This document shows positions 31,744 to 38,447 of a DNA stretch of 38,447 bases, in pieces; positions within the stretch are counted from its first letter, which is position 1; each line of letters opens with the position of its first letter. The notes under the pieces were generated by a model. That model saw only the letters and a list, made by a program, of their open reading frames with translations. It was not told the origin of the DNA and made no database searches. The stretch is from Paenibacillus taihuensis (lineage in GTDB: Bacteria; Bacillota; Bacilli; Paenibacillales; Paenibacillaceae): contig NZ_QTTN01000055.1 of the NCBI RefSeq assembly GCF_003386535.1, positions 1 to 38,447 of the forward strand. Direction: 5' to 3'. A program made the translations under genes and the position numbers.

Positions 31744-31776
31744 TTGTTGACAAAATACAATATGATGCTTTTTGAT
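31744..31776 (+). promoter_or_regulatory. Promoter of the GntR gene with operator O2
   Basis: TTGTTGACAA (31744-31753) is the same core as O1 in opposite orientation, and includes a consensus -35 TTGACA (31747-31752). TTTGAT (31771-31776) at 18-base spacing is a moderate -10. A further half-site TTGTCA lies between O1 and O2 at 31730. The layout suggests autoregulation. Confidence 0.6.
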
Positions 31777-31806
31777 GCGTTTCGGGGTATACTAGTGATA
31801 CTTAGT

Positions 31807-31820
31807 AGAAAGCGTTTACT
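31807..31820 (+). promoter_or_regulatory. cre-like site in the GntR gene leader
   Basis: AGAAAGCGTTTACT matches the cre consensus at 12 of 14 positions. It lies between the predicted start of transcription and the AAGGAG of the GntR gene, mirroring the site at 31659 on the other strand. Confidence 0.5.
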
Positions 31821-31842
31821 GCTGCAGAAGGAGATACCACCT

Positions 31843-32502
31843 ATGTCCGATTTCACATTTAAACAGCAGGCGAATACGTCGCTGCGCGAGAAAGTGACGA
31901 ACGATCTGCGGGAAGCGATTCTGAACGGCCATCTCCCGCCGGGTTCACGCATTAAAGAGATGGATATCGCCGAGCAAATGGGCGTCAGCCGCGGACCAAT
32001 CCGAGAAGCGATTCGCCAGCTCGAGCGTGAGGGTCTGCTGCTGTCGTATCCTTATAAAGAGACTGTCGTGGCTGATCTCGATGCCGATGAGGTTCAAAAC
32101 ATTCTCATGCCGATCCGCTTCCACATTGAGTGGTTCGTCGTGAAGCGGTACTTGGACAAGCTCGATGACAGCTTCTACGCGAAGCAGCAGGAGATCGTCG
32201 ACGACATGCGCGCAGCCGTTGAGCAGGGCGAGAAAAGTCGTCTCGTCGACCTCGACATCCTGTTCCACCAGTCGATTCTGGAGCTGGCAACCGAGCGGAC
32301 CGTCATGCTGACGTGGCAAAGCATCGTCAACCAAATCCGCCTCCACTTCACGAAGAACATCTCGTTTTACAACCTCGACAATATGGAGAAGGACCACCAG
32401 GATCTGCTCGATGCGTTCCGCACCAAGGATCTCGGCCTGATCCAGCAGGCGATACTCAAGCATCTGGACAGCGATGATAATTTGCTGTGCTTTACGAAGT
32501 AG
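31843..32502 (+). CDS. GntR-family regulator with FCD domain
   Basis: A 219-residue dimeric DNA-binding regulator. Residues ~10-75 form the winged helix (LREAILNGHLPPGSRIKEMDIAEQ, then VSRGPIREAIRQLEREGLL), and ~85-215 the all-helical FCD ligand domain, whose metal-site residues appear in DILFHQSILEL and near the C-terminal KHLDSDD. Ligands of such regulators are often sugar acids. ATG 31843 has AAGGAG nine bases upstream; the frame is open 33 codons further but passes through the promoter. It is divergent from the sugar-acid operon, with shared operators in between, so it very likely represses that operon and itself. Confidence 0.94.
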   Translation: MSDFTFKQQANTSLREKVTNDLREAILNGHLPPGSRIKEMDIAEQMGVSRGPIREAIRQLEREGLLLSYPYKETVVADLDADEVQNILMPIRFHIEWFVVKRYLDKLDDSFYAKQQEIVDDMRAAVEQGEKSRLVDLDILFHQSILELATERTVMLTWQSIVNQIRLHFTKNISFYNLDNMEKDHQDLLDAFRTKDLGLIQQAILKHLDSDDNLLCFTK

Positions 32503-32575
32503 CGCGTACGGTTGCGGCGCGATGCGGAGGGATGCAGTGGGATGCGCTGGGCGCGGGCTTCGCCGCCGGTTTTTT

Positions 32576-32612
32576 AGCTGAGAGAGCGTATTTGCTCTCT
32601 CGGCTCTTTTTT
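32576..32612 (+). terminator. Terminator of the GntR gene
   Basis: A 12-bp stem agctgagagagc/gctctctcggct (one U-G pair) around the loop GTATTT, followed by TTTTTTT. It is also the first member of the GAGAGAGC hairpin family in this gap. Confidence 0.88.
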
Positions 32613-32650
32613 TCACCATCTCAGCTCTCTTTTTCGCCGATTCGGCGGAC

Positions 32651-32672
32651 GAGAGAGCGTATTTGCTCTCTC
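32651..32672. repeat. Second GAGAGAGC hairpin
   Basis: An exact repeat of the terminator core (gagagagc-gtattt-gctctctc) 71 bp downstream, followed by gattgctttt instead of a full T run. It could be a back-up terminator. Confidence 0.8.
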
Positions 32673-32710
32673 GATTGCTTTTCGGCGGGTTCCGACGCTG
32701 GTTCTATACT

Positions 32711-33024
32711 GAGAGAGCCAGTTAGGAGCACTCGTCTCACGGGAACTGCAATGTTACTTGAGCTCCTGCGCTGAGAGATCCTATTCGGCTCTCTCAGCGG
32801 ACTTTTGGCGCGTTTTCATAGCTGAGAGAGCCATTTCGGAACTCTCGTCTCAAGGGAACTGCAATGTTACTTGAGCTCCTGCGCTGAGAGATCCTATTCG
32901 GCTCTCTCAGCAGACTTTTGGAGCGCTTTTGAAGCTGAGAGAGCCATTTCGGAGCTCTCGTCTCGCTGGAACTACAAGGTTACTTGAACTTCTGAGCTGA
33001 GAGAGCATATTTGCTCTCTCAGCA
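32711..33024. repeat. 113-bp tandem hairpin repeat, 2.8 copies
   Basis: Units start at 32711, 32824 and 32937, exactly 113 bp apart. Each begins gagagagcc, contains a ggaact(g/a)caatgttacttgag-like middle and closes with gctgagagatcctattcggctctctcagc-type arms (GCTGAGAGA with TCTCTCAGC). The last unit ends in an intact gctgagagagc/gctctctcagc hairpin. No gene is seen between 32503 and 33134; these repeats and the terminator account for most of it. Confidence 0.9.
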
Positions 33025-33134
33025 ACTCTCGCACCACCCTAGCTCCCCCGCCACCGCCTCTTCCCTACGTGTAAACAAGCCCCCCACTCGGACATACTGC
33101 TCCTATAACTTTCACCCAGGAGGCGAGCACGCTA

Positions 33135-33482
33135 GTGCGTTTACTGCTCTTTGCTGCAGCTATCGTCATCATTTGTGTTGGCGTTGATCGCTATATCGCT
33201 CACCATTGGATTCAACGGACTTATCCGGCTAATGGCGCTGTTAACGTGCCGCGGGATGCATTAATTATGGTGAACTGGAAAGGCACACGCGGCAGCCACA
33301 TGAGCATGTCGGTACGCTACGCAGATGCGCCGGATGTCCCCCTCTACGGTACTGGTTCTGCCACGATGTATGGGTTATCTTTTCTCCCCGCCCCTCCGTT
33401 ATCGCCAGGCAAAAAGGTCATTGTCCTCGTCGACGCCGGCAGACGGCATCACGAGTTTACATTTACAACTACAAGGAGCTAG
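33135..33482 (+). CDS. Small membrane-anchored protein with Ig-like segment
   Basis: A 115-residue protein. Residues 1-17 form one hydrophobic span (RLLLFAAAIVIICVGVD), so the protein is probably membrane-anchored with its body outside. The body starts TYPANGAVNVPRDALIMVNW, which resembles the opening strand of bacterial Ig-like (Big_5/SbsA-type) domains. GTG 33135 has AGGAGG about 11 bases upstream. It lies 180 bp before the chemoreceptor gene and may be separately expressed. I cannot assign a function. Confidence 0.68.
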   Translation: MRLLLFAAAIVIICVGVDRYIAHHWIQRTYPANGAVNVPRDALIMVNWKGTRGSHMSMSVRYADAPDVPLYGTGSATMYGLSFLPAPPLSPGKKVIVLVDAGRRHHEFTFTTTRS

Positions 33483-33561
33483 CGAGGACATCCGGCTGGC
33501 TCTTCCCCCCCACCTTATTCCAACCTGCAAGTAAAACTAACAAGAAACTAATATTTTCCAC

Positions 33562-33590
33562 TAAAGTTTCTAAACGGTTTTCGACGATAG
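33562..33590 (+). promoter_or_regulatory. Possible SigD-type promoter of the chemoreceptor gene
   Basis: TAAA (33562-33565) and GACGATAG (33583-33590, six of eight matches to GCCGATAT) resemble a motility sigma-factor promoter, but the 17-base spacer is longer than the usual 15. Chemoreceptor genes in Bacilli are often SigD-dependent, which is why I list it. Confidence 0.3.
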
Positions 33591-33662
33591 TTATCCATGG
33601 AGCATCAGTACCTGCCCGCTCCCTTATCCCCTACAATCTATCGATGAAGGAAGTTGAACCTG

Positions 33663-35642
33663 ATGAAACGCAGTCTATTTGCACTTACACTCCGTAGCAA
33701 GCTCATTATTGCTTTTACGGTTATTTTGCTCGTGCCAAGCCTTACGATCGGGTGGTTTTCCTATCAGACCGCCAGAGATCAGATCGAGAGCCGCATGAAC
33801 ATGACGGTTACCGAAAATGTTCGCGTCAGCGACGAAATGCTGAATGGCTACATCGAGTCCATCACCACAGACATCGACTTCTTGTCGCAGACGTTGAAGC
33901 TGACTGCCAGCGCGCCTACTCCAGCGGCCGGTCTGCTACTGCAGATGGATGCATTTCAAAAAGTACACGCGCAGGTGGAAACCGCCTATGTCGGAACGAG
34001 CAAAGGCGAAATGCTGCTCAGCCCGCAGCAGGAGTTACCGAAGGATTTTGACCCGCGTACTCGTCCTTGGTATGTAAGCGCGATGAAGTCAGACGGCAAA
34101 GTCGTCATTACCGATCCTTACATCAATGCAACCGACGGCAAAGTCGTCGTGTCCATTGCCAAATCCATTCCGAATGGAGCAGGCGTAGTCGGCGTGGACC
34201 TCAACCTTGACGCGCTGAGCAAGCAGATCGAAAGCATCAAAATCGGCAAGGACGGTTACGTCTCCATCGCAGACACGACCAAGAAGTTCTTGATCCACCC
34301 GCATTCGCAGCCAGGTGCAGCAGTACCTGACGATATTGCAGCACAACTGTACGGCGGCACGCAGGACTCATTTACTTTCAATGAAAAAGGCATCACGATG
34401 CGTGAAGTTGTGATGACGAATAAGCTGACAGGCTGGAAGCTTGCAGGCACTTTCAGCGTAGATGAGATTAACAAGGATGCTTCCACGATATTGAATCAAA
34501 CGATACTTGTTGTGGCAATCTGCCTTATTGCTGGCGCAGCGCTGATCTATGTCATCATTCGCGCGATTGTTCGCCCGATTCGGGCTCTCATTAAAGTGTC
34601 GGAGCAAGTGAGCGAAGGCGATTTGACCGTATCGCTCGACGTTTCCGGCGCGAAGAAAGACGAAATTACGAAGCTGTGCAAGAGCTTCAATGCGATGATC
34701 GTTTCACTGAAATCGCTTCTGACCGAAGTAAACGAAACGTCCCATCAGCTTGCCGCATCTTCGGAGCAGCTCTCCGCCAGCTCGGATCAAACTTCAACCG
34801 CTACACAGTTTATTGCCGAAAATATTCAGCAGATGGCGATGGGCTCCGAGAAGCAGGTGGAAAGTGTGAGAGTAGGCTCTGCATCGGTTGGCGAAATGTC
34901 CCGCGGCGTTGAGGAAATCGCCTCGAACGCGCGGTCCGTCACAGACGTTGCAGTGCAAACCTCCCATATCTCTGCTGAAGGCAATACGGCCATTGAGACC
35001 GCGATTACGCAGATGCAGTCCATTGAGCGGACATTCGAGGAATTGTCGCAGGTAATTACGGATTTGACTCAGCAATCGGCTGAAATCAGCCAAATGGTCA
35101 ATCTGATTCAAGATATTTCATCGCAGACGAACCTGCTTTCGTTGAACGCATCCATTGAAGCGGCAAGAGCAGGCGAGCACGGCAGAGGCTTTGCGGTTGT
35201 TGCGCAGGAAGTGAAGAAGCTGGCGGAGCAGACGGCTGCGTCGTCGAAGAGCGTCATCGACCTTGTAGGGTCGATGCAGGGCGGCACTGAGCGCGCAGTA
35301 GAATCGATGAATGCAACGTCGGTGGAAGTTACGGCCGGTATCGCGGTAATCAGCCGCGCAGGCGCACTGTTCAAGCAAATTCAAGGCTCCGTCCTTGAGG
35401 TTGAGGCGCAAATTAAGGAAGTATCGCAAGTGTCGCAGCAAATTTCCAATGACGGACACGAGACGGTTAACGCAATTAACACGATCTCCGGCGTCGTCCA
35501 AGAAACCGCGCTCGCTACGCAAAATGTTTCGGCCGCCGCGCAGCAGCAGCTCGCATCGATGGAGGAAATCGCCGCATCCGCCGCGTTCCTCACGAAGATG
35601 GCCGAGGATCTGCAGCAGCGCGTTGAACGATTTAAACTATAG
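33663..35642 (+). CDS. Methyl-accepting chemotaxis protein
   Basis: A 659-residue membrane chemoreceptor. A first span at ~12-35 and a second at ~281-304 flank an extracellular dCache-like sensor (~36-280). HAMP follows (~305-357), then the signalling helices, with the highly conserved tip [30 protein letters not shown], given here by its core [20 protein letters not shown]. The sensor contains RTRPWY and a later PYINATDGK, similar to the pattern seen in dCache sensors for amino acids (inference). ATG 33663 has AAGGAAG about nine bases upstream; the TTG at 33654 lies too close to it. A strong terminator follows. It couples to CheA/CheW at the cell poles in known members. Confidence 0.95.
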   Translation: MKRSLFALTLRSKLIIAFTVILLVPSLTIGWFSYQTARDQIESRMNMTVTENVRVSDEMLNGYIESITTDIDFLSQTLKLTASAPTPAAGLLLQMDAFQKVHAQVETAYVGTSKGEMLLSPQQELPKDFDPRTRPWYVSAMKSDGKVVITDPYINATDGKVVVSIAKSIPNGAGVVGVDLNLDALSKQIESIKIGKDGYVSIADTTKKFLIHPHSQPGAAVPDDIAAQLYGGTQDSFTFNEKGITMREVVMTNKLTGWKLAGTFSVDEINKDASTILNQTILVVAICLIAGAALIYVIIRAIVRPIRALIKVSEQVSEGDLTVSLDVSGAKKDEITKLCKSFNAMIVSLKSLLTEVNETSHQLAASSEQLSASSDQTSTATQFIAENIQQMAMGSEKQVESVRVGSASVGEMSRGVEEIASNARSVTDVAVQTSHISAEGNTAIETAITQMQSIERTFEELSQVITDLTQQSAEISQMVNLIQDISSQTNLLSLNASIEAARAGEHGRGFAVVAQEVKKLAEQTAASSKSVIDLVGSMQGGTERAVESMNATSVEVTAGIAVISRAGALFKQIQGSVLEVEAQIKEVSQVSQQISNDGHETVNAINTISGVVQETALATQNVSAAAQQQLASMEEIAASAAFLTKMAEDLQQRVERFKL

Positions 35643-35662
35643 TTTTGTTGTCCTTAATCGAG

Positions 35663-35700
35663 CAGGCTCCGCACCGTTAGGTGCGGAGCCTGTTTTATTA
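35663..35700 (+). terminator. Terminator of the chemoreceptor gene
   Basis: A perfect 13-bp stem (35663-35675 with 35680-35692) closes the loop GTTA and runs into TTTTATTA. Its T tract overlaps the stop codon of the convergent DUF1345-like gene at 35698, so the stem probably serves both directions in part. Confidence 0.95.
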
Positions 35701-36315
35701 TGCGATGTTGATCGCCCGTGCCGCGAGTACAGCAACAATAACAAGCGATATGGATGCCTGCATCATCGTTAGAACTTTGGCCGTTTTGGATAGCACGAGC
35801 GTATCCGTTGGACTAAACGCGGTGTTTGTATTAAAGGCCAAGAACAAATAATCAAGAAAAGCCGGGTTCCAAGATTTCAAATCTTCACGACCGGACGTCA
35901 TTTGCGGGAAAAGGAAATCCGGAACCCGATCTTCTTGTTCGTTTCTCGCTCTCGGTCCGCCGCGATCGATCTCCCAGTACCAGACAGAGAATACGAGAAT
36001 ATTGGTCACCCAGAGCACCAACGCGCTTCCGAACAACTCGCTTGCGCTTGCGGCATGTGTAAAAAGTTGATGCAAGAGGATGCCAACGCTGCTGATAAGT
36101 CCGATCATCACGATGCTGTTCGTAATGACCGCGAATGTCCGTGCCCGCTCGTGGTGCCGCTTTAAAATGGAAATGATGAGCGGAACGAACATGCAGCCCG
36201 CCAGGACCGGCAATGCCCAATTCTGCCAAACCGTCAATTGTTCCGGCAAGTAGCTAAGTAAAATTAAGATGACAATAATGACCGTAAAATAAGCATATCT
36301 CGGATGCTGTTTCAC
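35698..36315 (-). CDS. DUF1345-like membrane protein
   Basis: A 205-residue integral membrane protein with about five hydrophobic spans (for example YFTVIIVILILLSYL, FAVITNSIVMIGLISSVGIL and ISLVIVAVLAARA). The segment DYLFLAFNTNTAFSPTDTLV resembles the conserved pore-like stretch of DUF1345 proteins and of two-span ion channels. The start is GTG 36315 with AAAGGGGA seven bases upstream. It begins four bases after the kinase stop codon, so translation is probably coupled. Function unknown; a channel-like role is only suggested by the motif. Confidence 0.82.
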   Translation of the reverse strand: MKQHPRYAYFTVIIVILILLSYLPEQLTVWQNWALPVLAGCMFVPLIISILKRHHERARTFAVITNSIVMIGLISSVGILLHQLFTHAASASELFGSALVLWVTNILVFSVWYWEIDRGGPRARNEQEDRVPDFLFPQMTSGREDLKSWNPAFLDYLFLAFNTNTAFSPTDTLVLSKTAKVLTMMQASISLVIVAVLAARAINIA

Positions 36316-36319
36316 GCTT

Positions 36320-37957
36320 TTATCCCCTTTTTGCTAAAATCGCTCCATGATTGTACAAGGGCATCATGATTTCAACGGTAGTCCCTTTATTTTCCTCGCT
36401 GGTCACTCGCATTTTGGAGAGAACATGCTCCGGCATGCCGACCCCTTGGTCATGAAAGCGAATATAAGCCATACTTTCATCGCAAGTCAGATGAATCGCA
36501 AGTTCCCCGCCACTGGGCATCGCTTCTATCGCGTTTTTCACAAAATTAATGAATACCTGCTTCATAGGATTGGCTTCGCAGGTGATTTGTACTTGGTCGT
36601 TATCGAAGTGAGTTAGGATTTGAACATTGCACATGTTAGCTTGCGCTTCTAATAGAGCGACAACCTCTTGAATCAGCGAAGCGATCGTCTCCGGTTGAAA
36701 ATTAGCCACGATGGGTTTGGCAAGCATGAGAAGCTCGCCAAGAATCGTATCAATACGCATTATTTCCGAGGACATAATTTCGTAATACGTGCTTTTGTTG
36801 GCACCAGACTGCAGCATTTGCAGGAACCCTTTCACGGCGGTTAACGGGTTGCGAATTTCATGCGCGATTCCTGCCGCCAACTCGCCGGCAATCGATAACT
36901 TCTCTGCTCGGATGAGCAGCTCTTGCGACCTTTTCTGCTCTGTAACGTCTCTCAGAATGACAGCCAATCCGCTCAAATGATCTTCTTCATTTCGAAGCGC
37001 GAAATAGGATATGGCTACGTGCAGCTCAGATCCGTTCTTGGTTTTTCGTATCGCCTCATACCCGACGACACTTTGACCTAATGCTGCTTCCTTTAGATTT
37101 CGGGTGACTTCGGACCTGTTATCAGCCGGAATAATCGGCAATTCCAGTGCTTTAAGCCCAAGCAGCTCATCGCACGACCATCCAAATACCTTCTCGAAAG
37201 CATCGTTCACTCTGATTATTTCATGATGCAGGTTCAGAATCATGATCGAATCGGTATGATTGGTGATGAATGATTCCAGCTGCTGCCTTGTTGCATGCAG
37301 TTCGCCTTTTAATTTCGTGCTTGCCGTCCTCTCTCTTTCCATACTCATCTTATGATCGCTTAGAACCGACATCGAAGGAAATACCGCATCGCTCTTCGCA
37401 TAAAGACTGGAGCTTACCAACTCCTGATCTGTCATCAGATATTCATGGTTTCTCAACATCATGTTTAGAAAAGAAGCGGATACCTCATTCCCATTGTACG
37501 CACACACAGAGACTAATTTCATGGCATGAACCTTATGATCCGATTGGTTTTCAAAATGCTTGAGCTTGCCTAATATCTCCGCCTGGTCCTTCCATGCCAC
37601 ATGAGCCCATGTTCGTATAGAAATGGGTTGATCCTTGAACGGAGCAAAGATTTCGTCCGAATGGTTTAATATCGTATCGTAGTGAAAGTCCCCGTACGCA
37701 CCGTAAAAAACATGGTTATCGAAGAAATGGATATCCCCGAATTGTTCTAGTGGTAGAGAACGCATCAGGTTACTGCGAATTTGATCGATCATGGACTGGT
37801 TATCAATGACAAAGAGATGATGTCCCTGCTCTAAGCCAGTTAAAATAAAGGAAACCGCATTTTCCACATAACGTTGCGGGTCCTCGTAGATATATAAGAT
37901 ATGCCCGCCATCCGAGAGCTGCATGAGCTCGTTTAATTGAATCGTTGGTTTACTCAC
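36320..37957 (-). CDS. MEDS-PAS sensor histidine kinase
   Basis: A 545-residue cytoplasmic kinase. In the numbering of the longer frame (ATG 37969): a MEDS sensory domain at ~20-190 (HILYIYEDPQRYVENAVSFI and VCAYNGNEVSASFLNMML), a PAS domain at ~232-345, HisKA with H370 in AAGIAHEIRNPLTAVKGF, and HATPase_c with FVNFVKNAIEAMPSGG and HDQGVGMP. I prefer GTG 37957 because TGAGGT lies six bases upstream of it, while ATG 37969 has no site; the difference is four codons. No response regulator is adjacent, and the order PAS-HisKA-HATPase resembles sporulation-type orphan kinases of Bacilli. It shares an operon with the DUF1345-like gene. Confidence 0.92.
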   Translation of the reverse strand: MSKPTIQLNELMQLSDGGHILYIYEDPQRYVENAVSFILTGLEQGHHLFVIDNQSMIDQIRSNLMRSLPLEQFGDIHFFDNHVFYGAYGDFHYDTILNHSDEIFAPFKDQPISIRTWAHVAWKDQAEILGKLKHFENQSDHKVHAMKLVSVCAYNGNEVSASFLNMMLRNHEYLMTDQELVSSSLYAKSDAVFPSMSVLSDHKMSMERERTASTKLKGELHATRQQLESFITNHTDSIMILNLHHEIIRVNDAFEKVFGWSCDELLGLKALELPIIPADNRSEVTRNLKEAALGQSVVGYEAIRKTKNGSELHVAISYFALRNEEDHLSGLAVILRDVTEQKRSQELLIRAEKLSIAGELAAGIAHEIRNPLTAVKGFLQMLQSGANKSTYYEIMSSEIMRIDTILGELLMLAKPIVANFQPETIASLIQEVVALLEAQANMCNVQILTHFDNDQVQITCEANPMKQVFINFVKNAIEAMPSGGELAIHLTCDESMAYIRFHDQGVGMPEHVLSKMRVTSEENKGTTVEIMMPLYNHGAILAKRG

Positions 37958-38111
37958 TGTGAACCTCATTAAACATTTATTACGAATGGTCTTCTAGTTG
38001 CCGAAAAAGAGCATCTAATTCCGTTCATATCTTTAATGAGTTCGACAAAAGTTACCTCTGCCCTCCATAAATGGATAAAAAATAGAAATTAAATCCATTT
38101 TCTAACAAATC

Positions 38112-38179
38112 GAGTAGGCCCATGCGCAATTGCATGGGCCTCTCACAGATCCGGACGTGCGGGTCATCGCATCCGGCTC
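38112..38179 (-). ncRNA. Group II intron domains V and VI
   Basis: Domain V is 38148-38179: a GAGCCGGATGCG arm, a short loop and a CGCACGTCCGGATC arm, with the catalytic AGC triad near its start. Domain VI is 38112-38144: a perfect 10-bp stem (38116-38125 with 38132-38141) plus a GAG/CTC base pair block, between which a single A (minus strand, 38115) bulges. That A is the expected branch point, six bases from the putative 3' splice site. Confidence 0.88.
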
Positions 38180-38187
38180 CTCCATGA

Positions 38188-38447
38188 TTATCCCCGTTGG
38201 GGATGAAGGTCTTTTTGGATCGAGGACAAACTACTTAGACCGATTTCTTCAAACCACTTGTTTGGCATCGCATACTGCGCATACGTCGAGTAGGAGCTGC
38301 GCCAAGCGGTCATTCGTAACCCCGGCAGTTCTCTATCCCATCCTCGTTTGCGCATCTCTCGATGAAGTTTCCTTATCTTCCTCCAGCTTCGCAGCTGTAC
38401 CGACCGGAGTCTTCTTCTTATCCAACCATCGAGATCTCGGAATCGTT
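38188..38447 (-). CDS. ltrA: Group II intron reverse transcriptase/maturase, C-terminal part
   Basis: Partial gene cut by the right window edge; 86 codons are visible, ending at TAA 38190-38188. The residues are a typical maturase-specific GIIM end: LDGWIRRRLRSVQLRSWRK, WRSSYSTYAQYAMPNKWF and IGLSSL. The reverse transcriptase domain would lie upstream, outside the window. In such introns the protein binds the intron RNA to aid splicing and copies it during retrohoming. The visible stretch has no frameshift or internal stop, and domain V follows after eight bases, so the element may be intact. The symbol reflects the family name. Confidence 0.92.
   Translation of the reverse strand, partial: RFRDLDGWIRRRLRSVQLRSWRKIRKLHREMRKRGWDRELPGLRMTAWRSSYSTYAQYAMPNKWFEEIGLSSLSSIQKDLHPQRG

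Larger units (their letters stand above)
38109..38447 (-). mobile_element. Group II intron, 3' part
   Basis: The right edge carries the end of a group II intron in minus orientation: the maturase C-terminus, then domain V and domain VI, ending near 38109 in a CGAT-type 3' boundary. The 5' part lies beyond the window. On the minus strand the 3' exon begins ttgttagaaaatgg, about 150 bp upstream of the MEDS kinase gene. Confidence 0.9.

Noticed and set aside
37958..38108. Small Spo0E-like peptide gene between the intron and the kinase
   Set aside because: A stretch reading ELDALFRQLEDHS looked helical, but it is preceded by an in-frame stop and needs a frameshift to reach any start codon, so I treat it as chance.

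Overview
The window looks like the chromosome of a Firmicute of the Paenibacillaceae (Paenibacillus or a close relative). The basis is the gene content: a Lpl/Ytc-type carbohydrate ABC importer beside a YesM/YesN-type sensor kinase and AraC-domain response regulator, a secreted enzyme with S-layer-homology (SLH) repeats, AGGAGG-type ribosome binding sites, several TTG and GTG starts, CcpA-type cre-like boxes, and a strong taste for plant-polysaccharide and sugar-acid genes. The genus is an inference. No rRNA, tRNA, CRISPR array or phage was seen.

Layout. 1-467: a 15-bp minisatellite and a terminator. 468-2266 (minus): a PhyH-type oxygenase and GalU. 2423-3224 (plus): a PD-(D/E)XK nuclease-like protein with a C-terminal winged helix, behind a promoter with a palindrome in its spacer and a terminator hairpin in its leader. 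3223-3748: two copies of a ~250-bp hairpin-rich repeat. 3804-7454 (minus): ABC importer (binding lipoprotein and two permeases). 7641-10791: its likely two-component regulator. 10958-19731: an SLH-anchored glycosidase-like protein, a YdjC/ChbG-like deacetylase, a GH78-like rhamnosidase, an AraC regulator and an MDR dehydrogenase without the usual zinc ligands. 19842-22006: a beta-propeller/copper-amine-oxidase-N protein translationally coupled to a small lipoprotein. 22110-22640: 51-bp and 10-bp tandem arrays. 22646-25965 (minus): a tightly overlapping operon of a Gfo/Idh/MocA oxidoreductase and three TIM-barrel epimerase-like genes, the first of which lacks its N-terminal part. 26125-31595 (minus): a six-gene sugar-acid operon (enolase-superfamily dehydratase, SDR, zinc dehydrogenase, KdgF-like cupin, DUF5107 protein, aldo/keto reductase). 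31843-32502 (plus): its divergent GntR/FCD regulator. 32576-33025: hairpin repeats with a 113-bp period. 33135-35642 (plus): a small membrane-anchored protein and a chemoreceptor. 35698-37957 (minus): a DUF1345-like membrane protein and a MEDS-PAS histidine kinase. 38109-38447 (minus): the 3' end of a group II intron with the C-terminus of its maturase.

How the parts may work together (inference). The importer, its two-component system, the secreted SLH protein and the rhamnosidase-like enzyme fit capture and breakdown of a plant glycan. The epimerase/oxidoreductase operon and the GntR-controlled operon fit oxidation and dehydration of the released sugars or uronates. The 31596-31842 region carries TTGTnnACAA-type operators over both -35 boxes and a cre-like box for each direction, so substrate induction plus carbon catabolite control is the simplest reading.

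The most unusual items are the nuclease-winged-helix gene with its built-in operator and attenuator-like leader, three unrelated intergenic tandem hairpin arrays, the truncated gene at the head of an intact operon, and coding ends built from short tandem repeats.
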